A stretch of DNA of 61,032 nucleotides from Saccharopolyspora soli (GCF_022678645.1 NZ_JALBWV010000056.1:1-61032); one strand, 5' to 3'. Numbered from the stretch's first letter, positions 26,769-35,664 are shown. The notes: generated by a model not told the origin, from the sequence alone. Made by a program: numbers and translations.

Positions 26769-28289
26769 ATGGGAGAAGCGCTCGTCGAGAGCCTTGCGCA
26801 GGTGTTCCAGCCATCGACGCTCCTGCTGATGCTGGTCGGTGTCGCGGTGGGCTTCCTGGTCGGGATCCTGCCGGGCCTGGGCGGCGCCGTGACGTTGGCC
26901 CTGATGCTGCCGTTCACCTTCGGCATGGAGCCGGTCCAGGCGTTCGCGTTCCTGCTCGGGATGCTGGCGGTCACCTCCACCGCGGGGGACATCAGCTCCG
27001 TCCTGTTCGGCATTCCTGGGGAGGCGACCTCGGCGGCCACCGTGCTGGACGGGCACCCGCTCACCAAACGCGGGGAGGCCGGTCGCGCGCTGGGAGCGGT
27101 GCTGTCCGCGTCGGCGATCGGCTCGGCGATCGGCGCGGTGGTGCTGGTAGCGGCCATCCCGATCATGCGGCCGTTGGTGCTTTCGTTCGGCCCCGCCGAG
27201 TTCTTCGCGCTCACCGTGCTCGGACTGACGTTCGTGGTGGCGTTGTCCGGCGGGAACATGCTCAAGGGCTTCATCATGGCGACGTTCGGCGTACTGGTCG
27301 CGATGGTCGGGATCGACCCGCAGGAGGGCGTCCCGCGCTACGCCTTCGGGGAGCTCTACCTCTGGGGCGGAATCGGGCTGGTCCCGTTGGTCGTGGGGCT
27401 GTTCGGCGGCGCCGAGGTACTGCAATTGATGTTGACCAAGCGCGGCATCGCCCAGCCCGCGGACGATTCGGCGACGCGGAACCTCGCTGGCATCGGGCAG
27501 GGGATCCGGGACACCTTGGCGCACTGGTGGCTGGTCGTCCGGTCGAGCGCGATCGGTGTCGGTGTCGGCATCGTGCCCGGTGTTGGTGGCTCGGTGGCGC
27601 AGTTCCTGGCCTACGGCCACGCCCAGCAGACCTCCAAGCACCCGGAGGAGTTCGGCAAGGGGGCGATCGAAGGCGTCATCGCGGCGGGGTCCAACAACAA
27701 CGCCAAGGACAGCGGCAGCCTCATCCCCACGGTCGCGTTCGGCATCCCCGGCGGCGCGGCGACCGCGGTGCTGCTCAGCGCCTTCCTCATCGTCGGGCTC
27801 GACCCCGGTCCGGAGATGCTGACCGGCGACCTCCCGGTGACCCTTTCGATGGCGTGGGTGACCATCCTCGCCAACTTCGTGGCGGTCGCGGTGGGCTTCC
27901 TGCTGATCCGGCCGCTGGCCAGGCTCACCCGGATCCGCGGCACGTTCCTCGTTCCGGTCCTGCTGGCCCTGCTCACGATCGGCGCCTACACGGCGAGCAA
28001 CAACTTCGCCGATGTGCTGGTGATGCTCGCGGCGGCGGTGATCGGAGTGCTGTGCGTCCGGTGGAACTGGCCTCGCGTCCCGTTCCTCCTCGCCGTGGTG
28101 CTGGGAGCCATCGCCGAGCGGTACCTCTTCCTGTCCTACTCGCTCTACGGACTCGATTGGCTGACGAAGCCAGCGGTCCTGGTCATCGGCGCGATCATCG
28201 TGCTCACCGTGGCGCGCCCGCTGTTGTGGCCCCGGCTGCGGAGGAACCGCTCCGCCGCCGACACCCGCGCGAAGATGGGAGCCCGGTGA
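26769..28289 (+). CDS. tctA: tripartite tricarboxylate transporter, large permease TctA
   Basis: Large membrane subunit of a TTT importer, 506 aa with ~12 helices; ATG at 26769 with CGGAGGA before it. The two conserved TctA motifs are present: VGILPGLGGAVTLALMLPFTFGM near the N-terminus, and SLIPTVAFGIPGGAATAVLL around residue 320. It works with TctB and the binding protein TctC encoded downstream. TGATGA overlaps its stop with the tctB start. Confidence 0.95.
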   Translation: MGEALVESLAQVFQPSTLLLMLVGVAVGFLVGILPGLGGAVTLALMLPFTFGMEPVQAFAFLLGMLAVTSTAGDISSVLFGIPGEATSAATVLDGHPLTKRGEAGRALGAVLSASAIGSAIGAVVLVAAIPIMRPLVLSFGPAEFFALTVLGLTFVVALSGGNMLKGFIMATFGVLVAMVGIDPQEGVPRYAFGELYLWGGIGLVPLVVGLFGGAEVLQLMLTKRGIAQPADDSATRNLAGIGQGIRDTLAHWWLVVRSSAIGVGVGIVPGVGGSVAQFLAYGHAQQTSKHPEEFGKGAIEGVIAAGSNNNAKDSGSLIPTVAFGIPGGAATAVLLSAFLIVGLDPGPEMLTGDLPVTLSMAWVTILANFVAVAVGFLLIRPLARLTRIRGTFLVPVLLALLTIGAYTASNNFADVLVMLAAAVIGVLCVRWNWPRVPFLLAVVLGAIAERYLFLSYSLYGLDWLTKPAVLVIGAIIVLTVARPLLWPRLRRNRSAADTRAKMGAR

Positions 28290-28795
28290 TGACGAGCTTG
28301 TCCAAATCGGACGGTGCGCGCGGACCGGACCTCTGGATCACCGGCGTGCTGCTGGTGGTCTTCGTGGTCGCCTTCCTGCTCGCCCGGCAGTGGGGATTCC
28401 GCGCTTCGTTCGTCCCCACGTTGGTATCCGGGCTCGGCGTGGTGCTCGGTGCGTTGAACCTGGTACTGCTCGTCGCGCGGCGCGGCGCGGTCCAGGCCCC
28501 GGAACCGGACCCCGAGCCGGAGCCGGATCGCCAGCACGAGGCCGACTACATCTTCGCGACGACCGGGGCCGCCGCTTGGCGCGGAAGCCTGGGCTGGCTC
28601 GCCGCCTTCTTCGTCGGGCTTTTCGTGCTCGGTCTCATCCCGACCGCGGTGATGTTCGCCCTCACGTACCTGAAGGCAGGCGCGCGGGTCTCCTGGCTTC
28701 CGGCGCTCGGCTACGCGGCTGGCCTCGGACTGTCGCTGTGGCTGGTGTTCGTCGAACTGCTCGCGATCCCGATACCGGAAGGGCTGTTCTCCTGA
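28289..28795 (+). CDS. tctB: tripartite tricarboxylate transporter, small permease TctB
   Basis: Small membrane subunit of the TTT importer, 168 aa with four predicted helices and a central acidic, proline-rich loop (EPDPEPEPD). Its ATG overlaps the tctA stop, so translation is coupled. TctB proteins diverge quickly; size, topology and context identify this one. Confidence 0.9.
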   Translation: MTSLSKSDGARGPDLWITGVLLVVFVVAFLLARQWGFRASFVPTLVSGLGVVLGALNLVLLVARRGAVQAPEPDPEPEPDRQHEADYIFATTGAAAWRGSLGWLAAFFVGLFVLGLIPTAVMFALTYLKAGARVSWLPALGYAAGLGLSLWLVFVELLAIPIPEGLFS

Positions 28796-28847
28796 TGTCC
28801 ACGGCGGTCAACGGCGACGGCAGGCGATCAGTGCGAAGGAGCCACAC

Positions 28848-29885
28848 ATGAGCGCGTTGGGCGGTCCGCGGACCGGGCACCGGTTCTGGAAGCTCGTCGC
28901 CGGGGTGAGCGTGCTCGGCATGGTCGCGGGCTGCGGCGGCGGGAAGCCGGTGTCCCCGGCCGAGTTCTACGCGTCGGAGACCCTGGAGTTCGTCGTGCCC
29001 TACGAGCCGGGTGGCGGCTACGACCTGTACGCCCGCGACGTCGCCCCGTACCTCGCCAAGTGCGCGGGCACCGAGGTGACCGTGATCAACGAGCCGGGGG
29101 CCGGTGGCCTGCTCGCGACGTCGCAGACCGCGGTTGCCGAGCCGGACGGGCTGCGGATCCAGATCCTCAACACCGTCGGCGCGGTGAGCGCCGAGGTGGG
29201 ACAGGTGGAGGGCCTGAACTTCCGGCTTTCCGAGTTCTCCTGGCTGACCAGGATGTCCGACGAGCCGAACGTGGTGGTGGTCGCCGCGGACAGCGAGTAC
29301 CGGAATTTCGAGGACTTCCTGCGCGCCGACGAGCCGGTCAAGTTCGTGTCGACGGGTCCGGGGGCGAACGACCACATCAATCCGCCGCTGCTGTCCAGGA
29401 TCTACGACTTCCCGGCCCGCGTCATCACCGGTTTCTCCGGTTCCGGCGAGGCGAGGGCGGCGATTCTGCGCGGCGACGCGGACGCCGACGTCCTACCGCT
29501 GAACACCGCGCTGAGCGCGATCCGGACCGGCCAGATGCGCCCGGTCCTCGTCATCGGGCGGAGCACCGACAAGGCCGTGGCCGAGGTACCGACGACGGCC
29601 GACTTCCCTCCGGCGACGCCGGAGGGGAAGCGGCTGCTGGACTCCCTGGTCGGCCTGGTGGAAACCAGCCGGACCGTGGCGGCGCCACCGCACCTGGACC
29701 CGGCGCGACTGGCATACCTGCGCGAGGCGTTCAGATGCGCGTTGTCCAACCCGGAATTGCAGTCCCGGTCGAAGCAGCAGCGGCGGCCGGTCAGCTACCT
29801 GCCGGGAGAGGACACGGCCGCGCTCGTGAACTCCGTGCTGCACGCCGACCCCGCCTTCCAGCAGGTGCTCCAGTCGATCTCCTGA
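28848..29885 (+). CDS. tctC: tripartite tricarboxylate transporter binding lipoprotein TctC (Bug family)
   Basis: Substrate-binding protein of 345 aa, with a lipobox ending at Cys29 (LGMVAGC) and an AAGGAG ribosome site. Bug-family features are LEFVVPYEPGGGYDLYARDVAPYL, NEPGAGGLLATSQTAVAEPDG, and GFSGSGEARAAILRGDADAD. Bug proteins bind carboxylates through two water-mediated loops at these glycine-rich sites. The operon order A-B-C is the reverse of the classic C-B-A of proteobacteria. Confidence 0.93.
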   Translation: MSALGGPRTGHRFWKLVAGVSVLGMVAGCGGGKPVSPAEFYASETLEFVVPYEPGGGYDLYARDVAPYLAKCAGTEVTVINEPGAGGLLATSQTAVAEPDGLRIQILNTVGAVSAEVGQVEGLNFRLSEFSWLTRMSDEPNVVVVAADSEYRNFEDFLRADEPVKFVSTGPGANDHINPPLLSRIYDFPARVITGFSGSGEARAAILRGDADADVLPLNTALSAIRTGQMRPVLVIGRSTDKAVAEVPTTADFPPATPEGKRLLDSLVGLVETSRTVAAPPHLDPARLAYLREAFRCALSNPELQSRSKQQRRPVSYLPGEDTAALVNSVLHADPAFQQVLQSIS

Positions 29886-29928
29886 GCAACGTGGCGTCGA
29901 TCCCCTTGAGTGGAAAGGAATCCAACCC

Positions 29929-30933
29929 ATGTCAGACCAACGCCTGTCGCTGGCAATCGCCGACTACGACCGGGTGGCCGCACTCGCCGATGGTCGGGTC
30001 GCGGTCCCCGGAGCCGAGCTCGACGTGCGGACGCTGGCGCCGTCGGAGACCTTCTACCGGATGCTGAACGAGGATGCGTTCGACGTCAGCGAGATGTCCT
30101 TGTCCAGCTACCTCATAGCCCGGCAGCAGGGCCGGGCCTGGACGGCGATCCCGGTCTTCCCCAACCGCAACGCGTTCCACCTCGGGCTCTACGTCAGCGA
30201 ACGGTCCGGCATCCGGCGGCCGGAGGAGCTGCGGGGGCGGCGGGTCGGTCTCACCGAATACCAGGTGACGGCCGCGGTGTGGACCAGGGGAGTGCTCGCG
30301 CACGATTTCGGTGTGGACCCCACGGCGGTCGAGTGGTACGTGGAACGCACGCCCGAACTCAGCCACGGCGGCGAGACCGGTTTCCGGCCCGCCCCCGGTG
30401 TCCAGGTGCATCCGATGCCGTCGGGCCAGACGCTGGAGTCGATGCTCGTCGCGGGGGAACTCGACGCCGTGCTGCCCAGCCCGTATCCGGGGATGGCGTC
30501 CCGGCTGAACCGCACCAGCGAGCACGACCTGAAGCGGATTCCGGGCGTTCGGCGGCTGTTCGCCGACCCCTGGGCGGAGGCGGCGCGCGTTTACCGGGAG
30601 CACGGGTTCCTGCACTGCAACCACACCGTCGTGGTGCAGAACCGCCACTTGGAGCGGGACCCGGACCTGGCCTTGAACCTCTTCCGGGCGTTCGTCGAGG
30701 CCAAGCAGTTGGCGTACGACGACCTGCGGCGGCTGGAACGCTCCAGTCTGCTGCTCGGCGGGCCCCGGCTGGACGATCAGCAGGAGGTCTTCGGGGACGA
30801 TCCGTTCCCGTACGGATTCGCCGGGTCGGCCAAGGCATTGCGGACGCTCGTCGGTTACTCCCACGAACAGGGCTTGATCAGCGCGAAGCCGGAGGTGGAA
30901 GACCTGTTCGCGACGAGCACGCTGGACACCTGA
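29929..30933 (+). CDS. 4,5-dihydroxyphthalate decarboxylase-like protein
   Basis: A 334-aa protein of the Pht5 family, which has a substrate-binding-protein fold and, in characterised members, decarboxylates 4,5-dihydroxyphthalate to protocatechuate. Conserved parts are LSLAIADYDRVAALADG, FDVSEMSLSSYL, IPVFPNRNAFHLGLYV, GRRVGLTEYQVTAAVWTRG, and MLVAGELDAVLPSPYPG. There is no signal peptide, so it acts in the cytoplasm. AGGAAAGGA-like purines lie before the ATG. With the upstream flavin hydroxylase and TTT importer it suggests uptake, hydroxylation and decarboxylation of a benzene dicarboxylate; the exact substrate is unproven because this family contains many untested members. Confidence 0.85.
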   Translation: MSDQRLSLAIADYDRVAALADGRVAVPGAELDVRTLAPSETFYRMLNEDAFDVSEMSLSSYLIARQQGRAWTAIPVFPNRNAFHLGLYVSERSGIRRPEELRGRRVGLTEYQVTAAVWTRGVLAHDFGVDPTAVEWYVERTPELSHGGETGFRPAPGVQVHPMPSGQTLESMLVAGELDAVLPSPYPGMASRLNRTSEHDLKRIPGVRRLFADPWAEAARVYREHGFLHCNHTVVVQNRHLERDPDLALNLFRAFVEAKQLAYDDLRRLERSSLLLGGPRLDDQQEVFGDDPFPYGFAGSAKALRTLVGYSHEQGLISAKPEVEDLFATSTLDT

Positions 30934-31267
30934 GCGGCGCGCCCTCCGGTGGTCGATTGAACCGGCGGCTACCACCTCCGTCGATCACCGGGGCCGAGCC
31001 CTCGCCCGAAGCACTGTCCACCCAGGACCCTCAACTCGACCGGCAACGCCCGCTCGGGCGCCCGAACCGGCCCCGGATCACGATGCCTTCTCCGAACTTG
31101 TTGATTGATCTTGTTCGGGTCGGCGTTCATCCGGCGCTGGAGCTGTCGTGTGGTCGAGGCTGCCCGCGTATCCGTGCACCGGTGTGGGCTGGTGTTCCTC
31201 TGGATGGCCGAACTTGAGCAGTTGGCCATGATGGACGGAGCAGTCTGGTGGCACGAAGGAGCGCGAC
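30934..31267. other. 334-bp gap, nothing recognised
   Basis: It separates the dihydroxyphthalate decarboxylase-like gene from the permease gene. I see no gene, RNA or clear terminator; GAAGGAG at the right end is the ribosome site of the permease. Confidence 0.4.
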
Positions 31268-32731
31268 ATGCTGAGCTCGATCTCCCTCCTCGCGGCTGAC
31301 ACGATCGATGAGAGCCGCGAGCCGTGGACCGGTCACGACACCCAAACCCTCGTTGTGGCGGCAGTCGGGATCGCCATCGTGGTGCTGCTGATCGTCGTGG
31401 CGAAGATGCACGGCTTCCTGGCGCTGACCATCGGATCCCTCTTCGTCGGGATCGGGTCCGGCATCGGGTTGGGCGAGGTCGCGGGCTCGTTCGAAAATGG
31501 CGTCGGCGACGTGCTCGGCAGCGTCGGCGTACTGATCGTGCTCGGTGCGATGCTCGGCAAGTTGCTCGCCGACTCGGGCGGGGCCGACGAGATCGTGGAC
31601 AAGATCCTGACCGGCGGACGCCGCGGGTTGCCGTGGCGAATGGCGCTGATCGCCTTCATCATCGGCATCCCGATGTTCTTCGAGATCGGCCTCGTGCTGC
31701 TGATTCCCGTCATCATTCTGACGATCCGCCGATCCGAGCTGCCCGCGATGTACCTGGCGATCCCGGCCCTCGCGGGGCTCTCCGTCCTGCACGGCTTCGT
31801 TCCCCCGCATCCCGGGCCGCTGGTGGCGATCGCGAACATGCACGCCAACGTCGGTATCACCCTCGCCATCGGCCTGATCATCGCGGTACCCACCGTGATC
31901 ATCGCCGGGCCGCTGTACGCGGTCGTGGCGGCGCGCCTGGTGCCCATCGGTGCCCTCGGCGCGGGCGGAAACCTCATCGGGCCCGGGTCGAGCGCAGGCT
32001 CTCCGGGCGGTGGCGAGGACGGCGAGGCACCTGGAGCAGCGCCGGACGAGCGGAAGCGCACCCGCCGCCCGAGCTTCACCTGGACGATCATCACGGTGCT
32101 GACCCCGGTGGTGCTGATGCTGGTCCGCGCCGCGGCCGAGGTGTGGATGAGCAAATCCGCGTGGATCTACCCGTTCCTGCAGTTCATCGGGGAACCGATC
32201 GTGGCGCTGCTGCTCGCCGTGCTGCTGGCGATGGTGACCTTCGGCACCGGTGTCGGATTCACGCCGCTCACCCTGACGACGAAGCTCGGTGAGAGCCTGA
32301 TGCCGATCGTCGGCGCCACGATGATCGTCGGGGCCGGTGGTGGCTTCAAGCAGGTGCTCGTGGACGGAGGCGCTGGCATCGCGATCGGGAAGGTCGCTGT
32401 GGCGTTGAGCCTGTCCGCGCTGGTACTGGGCTGGCTGGTGGCTGTGCTGGTGCGGCTGGCGACCGGGTCGGCCACGGTTGCGACAGTTACCGCGTCGGGC
32501 ATCGTGGCCCCGTTCGCCGCCGGTCTGTCGCCGACGCAGCTGGCCCTGGTGGTGCTGGCCATCGGCGCGGGCTCGCTGTTCTTCTCGCACGTCAACGATG
32601 CTGGCTTCTGGCTGGTCAAGGAGTACTTCGGGATGACCATCGGCCAAACCATCAAGTCTTGGTCGGTGATGGAGACGATCATCTCCGTGATCGGCCTCGC
32701 CCTGACGCTGCTGCTGTCGACGTTCCTCTAG
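31268..32731 (+). CDS. GntP family gluconate-type permease
   Basis: Proton symporter of 487 aa with ~12-14 helices, related to gluconate, idonate and fructuronate permeases. Family stretches are GIPMFFEIGLVLLIPVI, HGFVPPHPGPLVAIANM, AGGGFKQVLVDGGAG, and the C-terminal SHVNDAGFWLVKEYFGM followed by the SWSVMETI motif. A cytosolic Gly/Ser- and Glu-rich linker (residues ~235-260) is longer than usual. It stands alone: no gluconate kinase or sugar-acid dehydratase is nearby, and it may supply a hydroxy-acid. Confidence 0.94.
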   Translation: MLSSISLLAADTIDESREPWTGHDTQTLVVAAVGIAIVVLLIVVAKMHGFLALTIGSLFVGIGSGIGLGEVAGSFENGVGDVLGSVGVLIVLGAMLGKLLADSGGADEIVDKILTGGRRGLPWRMALIAFIIGIPMFFEIGLVLLIPVIILTIRRSELPAMYLAIPALAGLSVLHGFVPPHPGPLVAIANMHANVGITLAIGLIIAVPTVIIAGPLYAVVAARLVPIGALGAGGNLIGPGSSAGSPGGGEDGEAPGAAPDERKRTRRPSFTWTIITVLTPVVLMLVRAAAEVWMSKSAWIYPFLQFIGEPIVALLLAVLLAMVTFGTGVGFTPLTLTTKLGESLMPIVGATMIVGAGGGFKQVLVDGGAGIAIGKVAVALSLSALVLGWLVAVLVRLATGSATVATVTASGIVAPFAAGLSPTQLALVVLAIGAGSLFFSHVNDAGFWLVKEYFGMTIGQTIKSWSVMETIISVIGLALTLLLSTFL

Positions 32732-32874
32732 CGCGATCTTGGCGGGTCTCGATCACCGCAGGTGCTGGGTTCCGACCGCCGCCTGCGCGACGCGAGGCGG
32801 GGTTGCTCATCCGTCGTTCGACCGCCAGGCAACGCCGACCTGACATTTTACATATCAACTCCGCTACGGCTGTG

Positions 32875-32949
32875 CTGTCGACACTAGCTAGGTCTGGACA
32901 CGGCTCGTCCTCGATGTTTGACTGTCTGAACCCCAAAGAGTGTCGACAG
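32875..32949. promoter_or_regulatory. inverted pair of CTGTCGACACT sites before the ABC operon
   Basis: CTGTCGACACT at 32875-32885 is repeated as its exact reverse complement at 32939-32949. Between them, TTGACT (32918-32923) with a 17-base spacer places a -10 region on the right-hand site. Each site contains the palindrome TGTCGACA, fitting the GT-N2-AC core of some GntR/FCD operators. Related sites occur at 42370 and 42454. Confidence 0.55.
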
Positions 32950-33015
32950 TAGAACGCCGCCGACCACTGTTCGGCTGGCGATCCACCATGAGGCTCGACA
33001 GGATGGAGCTCAACG

Positions 33016-33909
33016 TTGAGGTCTGCAGTGGGGTCCCGAGGCCGCGGGCATCGCGCGCTCGCCGCCGACGACGGGACAGAATCTGTGAGGGAATCGGCGA
33101 CCGACCGGCCGGTGAAACTGGCGGTGCGCGACGTGTGCATCGGCTACCGGCAACGGCGCACCGGCTCGTTCTTCGCGGCGGTGCAGGATCTGAGTTTCGA
33201 CATCGACGACAACGAGTTCATCGCGATCGTCGGCCCGAGCGGCTGTGGGAAGACGACGTTCCTGTCGGCTGTCGCTGGCCTGCTGCCGATCGAGACCGGC
33301 AGTCTCGAGCTGAACGGCAGGCCGATCACTGGTCCAGCGCCCGACCGTTCGCTGGTCTTCCAGCAGGCGTCGCTGTTCCCGTGGCGCACCGTCACCGCCA
33401 ACATCGCCTACGGGCTTGAGGCCCAGCACCGGCTCGACGAGCAGGGCAAGAAGCGGGTGGCGGATCTGGTCCGACTGGTCGGCCTGGACGGCAAGGAGGA
33501 CAAGTACCCCCGCGAGCTCTCCGGCGGGATGAGCCAGCGGGTGAACCTGGCCCGAGCGCTGGCGACCGACCCGGACCTGCTGCTGTTGGACGAGCCGTTC
33601 GCCGCGCTCGACGCGCAGACCCGCGAGGTCATGCAGGAGGAGCTGACCCGCATCTGGCAGGCCGACGACGCGGGTGGCGGCAAGACCGCCCTGTTCATCA
33701 CGCACGACGTGCCGGAGGCGGTCTTCCTGGCCGACCGGGTCCTGGTCTTCTCGGCGTCCCCCGGCAGCCTGGTCGAGTCGGTCGCGATCGACCTGCCGAG
33801 GCCGAGGAACCGAGAGGTGAAGCGGTCACCCGAGTTCGCCGACCTGGCCGATCGCCTGCTAGACCTCGTGATGCGGCAGTCCGGCCTGCGGCAGGAGGAG
33901 GCGTCATGA
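33016..33909 (+). CDS. ABC transporter ATPase (NrtD/SsuB/TauB family)
   Basis: ATP-binding subunit of a nitrate/sulfonate/taurine-type importer, 297 aa if started at TTG 33016 (GGATGGAG just upstream); a GTG at 33085 would give 274 aa. Walker A GPSGCGKTTFLS, Q-loop VFQQASLFPW, signature LSGGMSQRVNLARAL, Walker B LLLLDEPFAAL and the H-loop FITHDV are all intact. Its TGA overlaps the ATG of a short ORF inside an inserted repeat that separates it from the permease gene. Confidence 0.93.
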   Translation: MRSAVGSRGRGHRALAADDGTESVRESATDRPVKLAVRDVCIGYRQRRTGSFFAAVQDLSFDIDDNEFIAIVGPSGCGKTTFLSAVAGLLPIETGSLELNGRPITGPAPDRSLVFQQASLFPWRTVTANIAYGLEAQHRLDEQGKKRVADLVRLVGLDGKEDKYPRELSGGMSQRVNLARALATDPDLLLLDEPFAALDAQTREVMQEELTRIWQADDAGGGKTALFITHDVPEAVFLADRVLVFSASPGSLVESVAIDLPRPRNREVKRSPEFADLADRLLDLVMRQSGLRQEEAS

Positions 33910-34078
33910 GCAGCCTTGTGCCAACCTCGATCCTCCCCAACCGCACCCCAGGGGACCGTGACGCAAGCCAGCCACAAGAAACCACGCAACGGGAGATTCG
34001 GCTGGACGCAACCACCACCGCAAATCGCGGAGAGGCGGAACTGGGAGAGGCGGAACTGGAGGCGGACCAGCCATGACC
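33903..34078 (+). repeat. intercistronic insertion repeat, copy 1
   Basis: About 158 bp inserted between the ABC ATPase and permease genes; the core matches 55043-55172 (minus strand) at roughly 89% by eye. It is flanked by similar 9-mers GTCATGAGC (33903-33911) and GCCATGACC (34070-34078), probably a decayed target duplication around an ancestral ATGA gene overlap. A frame of 56 codons (33906-34076) starts at the duplicated ATG and stops in the permease ATGA. The right end holds GGAGAGGCGGAACTG twice in tandem (34029-34058), supplying a ribosome site for the permease. Confidence 0.75.
33906..34076 (+). CDS. 56-codon ORF carried by the intercistronic repeat
   Basis: Starts MSSLVPTSILPNRTPGDRDA and ends GEAELEADQP; the start overlaps the ATPase stop and its TGA overlaps the permease start. 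Hydrophilic, threonine- and glutamate-rich, no recognised fold. It is probably a read-through that preserves translational coupling rather than a functional protein: the other repeat copy is open in a different frame and encodes an unrelated peptide. Confidence 0.35.
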   Translation: MSSLVPTSILPNRTPGDRDASQPQETTQREIRLDATTTANRGEAELGEAELEADQP

Positions 34079-34903
34079 GACGTCCAAGCCACCCGCCCGG
34101 TCGCGCGTCCCATCACCGAGCTCGACCGCCGACCGACGTTCGTCGTCCGCAACCGGAGTCTCCTGCTCGGCCTGCTCGGCGGTCTCATCGTGCTGATCGT
34201 CTGGCAGGCGCTGGTCTGGTCCGGCCTCGTCGATCCGCGCTTCAGCAGCTCGCCGATCGGCGCCGTCGAGAGCCTGGGTTACCTCGCCCAGAACGGCAGC
34301 CTGTGGGAGCCGACCCTGTCCACCCTGCAGTCGGTCGTGCTCGGCATCGCCATCTCGATCGGCATAGGCGTGCCGCTCGGGTTGGTCATCGGCCGCAGCG
34401 CGGTCCTGCACGGCCTCGTCGAGCCGCTCATCAGCATCATGTACTCGGTGCCGTTCGTGGTCTTCCTGCCGATCATCATCTTCTGGTTCGGCATCGAGGA
34501 CTCCGCGCGGCTGGTGATCGTCGTGTGGGCCGCGGTGTTCCCGCTCCTGATCAACGTCGTCGCTGGCGCGCGCAATCTCGACAGCAACTACCTGCAGGTG
34601 TCGCGGGTGTTCTGCTCCTCGCGGCTGAAGACGTTGTGGTCGGTGTCGCTGCCCGGCACGATGCCCTACATCCTGGCTGGTTTCCGCCAGGCGGTCGCCC
34701 GCTCGCTGGTCGGCGCGATCGTGGCGGAGCTGTTCATGGGGACCGAGGGGCTCGGCTACGTGGTGCAGACGGAGACGTCGAACTTCCAGATGGACCACGC
34801 GATGGCGGCCATCGGCGTGATCGGGGTGATCGCGGTCCTGCTGACCCGAGGGGTCGCCTGGCTGGAGAGCAGGCTGACGTTCTGGTCGGGGAGCGTGGAG
34901 TGA
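34073..34903 (+). CDS. ABC transporter permease (NrtB/SsuC family)
   Basis: Membrane subunit of the importer, 276 aa with six helices. The EAA loop region reads ARNLDSNYLQVSRVFCSS through SLPGTMPYILAGFRQAVARSL, as in SsuC/TauC. GGAGAGGCGGAACTG repeats from the inserted element precede its ATG. Its likely binding protein is not adjacent but 5.8 kb downstream at 40725, inside the same catabolic cluster. Confidence 0.94.
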   Translation: MTDVQATRPVARPITELDRRPTFVVRNRSLLLGLLGGLIVLIVWQALVWSGLVDPRFSSSPIGAVESLGYLAQNGSLWEPTLSTLQSVVLGIAISIGIGVPLGLVIGRSAVLHGLVEPLISIMYSVPFVVFLPIIIFWFGIEDSARLVIVVWAAVFPLLINVVAGARNLDSNYLQVSRVFCSSRLKTLWSVSLPGTMPYILAGFRQAVARSLVGAIVAELFMGTEGLGYVVQTETSNFQMDHAMAAIGVIGVIAVLLTRGVAWLESRLTFWSGSVE

Positions 34904-34923
34904 ACGGAGGGTAATCACTATCC

Positions 34924-34952
34924 TTGATCTCTGACACATCACATGTTACGTT
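34924..34952 (+). promoter_or_regulatory. promoter of GntR-1, near-leaderless
   Basis: TTGATC (34924-34929), 17 bases, then TACGTT (34947-34952). Transcription would begin about 34958-34960, within a few bases of the ATG at 34963, which has no ribosome site. Confidence 0.5.
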
Positions 34953-34965
34953 TCGCCATGTGATG
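34932..34965. promoter_or_regulatory. operator in GntR-1 promoter
   Basis: TGACACATCACA (34932-34943) fills bases 3-14 of the promoter spacer; the identical 12-mer fills the same spacer positions before the binding-protein gene at 40725. In addition CATCACATG (34937-34945) pairs with CATGTGATG (34957-34965) as a perfect 9-bp inverted repeat reaching into the start codon. Autoregulation by GntR-1 is the simplest reading. Confidence 0.6.
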
Positions 34966-35664
34966 GAAGGTCCTGGTGAGCCGCTGTCCGTGAAGGCGTT
35001 CGCGGTGAAACATATTCGCGCTCTGATCTACTCCGGCGAGTTCGACGAGGACGGCAAGCTGTCGATCGCCGCGTTGTCGGAGCAGTTGGGCGTCAGCCGC
35101 ACGCCCGTTCGCGACGCGCTGTGGCAACTCGCGGGCGAGGGGCTGGTCACGGTCAGCCCTCGGGTCGGCGCGTTCGTCCGGCGGTTGACCCCGGCTGAGG
35201 CCAAGGACATCTACCGGATCAAGGTGGCGATCGAACCGCTGATGGCCGGGTGGGCCGCAGAGCGCGCCGACGCCGGGCGTCGGGCGGCGCACCGGGAAAA
35301 GGTGCAGGACCTCGTGGAGATCGCCGAGAGCAACGACGTCGAGAAGTACATCGCCTGCCTTGAGGAGCGCCGCGCCAACCTGCTCGACATGGCCGACTCG
35401 CCGCCGCTGTCCGAGATCCTCTCGGCCATCGACGGCCGGGTCCGGCTGCTGCGGTTCCGCAACCTCAGCCAGCCGAGCCAGCTCGGCGTCTCGGCCACCC
35501 AGCACGTGGCGGTCGCCGACGCCGTCGCCGCTGGCGACGCCGATGCCGCGACCGAGGCCATGCGCGTGCACATGCTCGACGCGCAGCGCCGGGTGATGCG
35601 ACTGACCGAGCGCTCGAACAGTGCGGGCGACTACTGGCTCTCCTCGGGAACCACCGGCTCGTGA
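34963..35664 (+). CDS. GntR family regulator, FCD type (GntR-1)
   Basis: Transcriptional regulator of 233 aa from ATG 34963; the frame is open to a TTG at 34924, but that lies in the -35 box. Residues ~10-75 are the GntR winged helix (GKLSIAALSEQLGVSRTPVRDALWQLAGEGLV, family pattern) and the rest is an all-helical FCD ligand domain. Its TGA overlaps the GTG of the first molybdenum hydroxylase gene, making it the first gene of a catabolic operon. Confidence 0.92.
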   Translation: MEGPGEPLSVKAFAVKHIRALIYSGEFDEDGKLSIAALSEQLGVSRTPVRDALWQLAGEGLVTVSPRVGAFVRRLTPAEAKDIYRIKVAIEPLMAGWAAERADAGRRAAHREKVQDLVEIAESNDVEKYIACLEERRANLLDMADSPPLSEILSAIDGRVRLLRFRNLSQPSQLGVSATQHVAVADAVAAGDADAATEAMRVHMLDAQRRVMRLTERSNSAGDYWLSSGTTGS

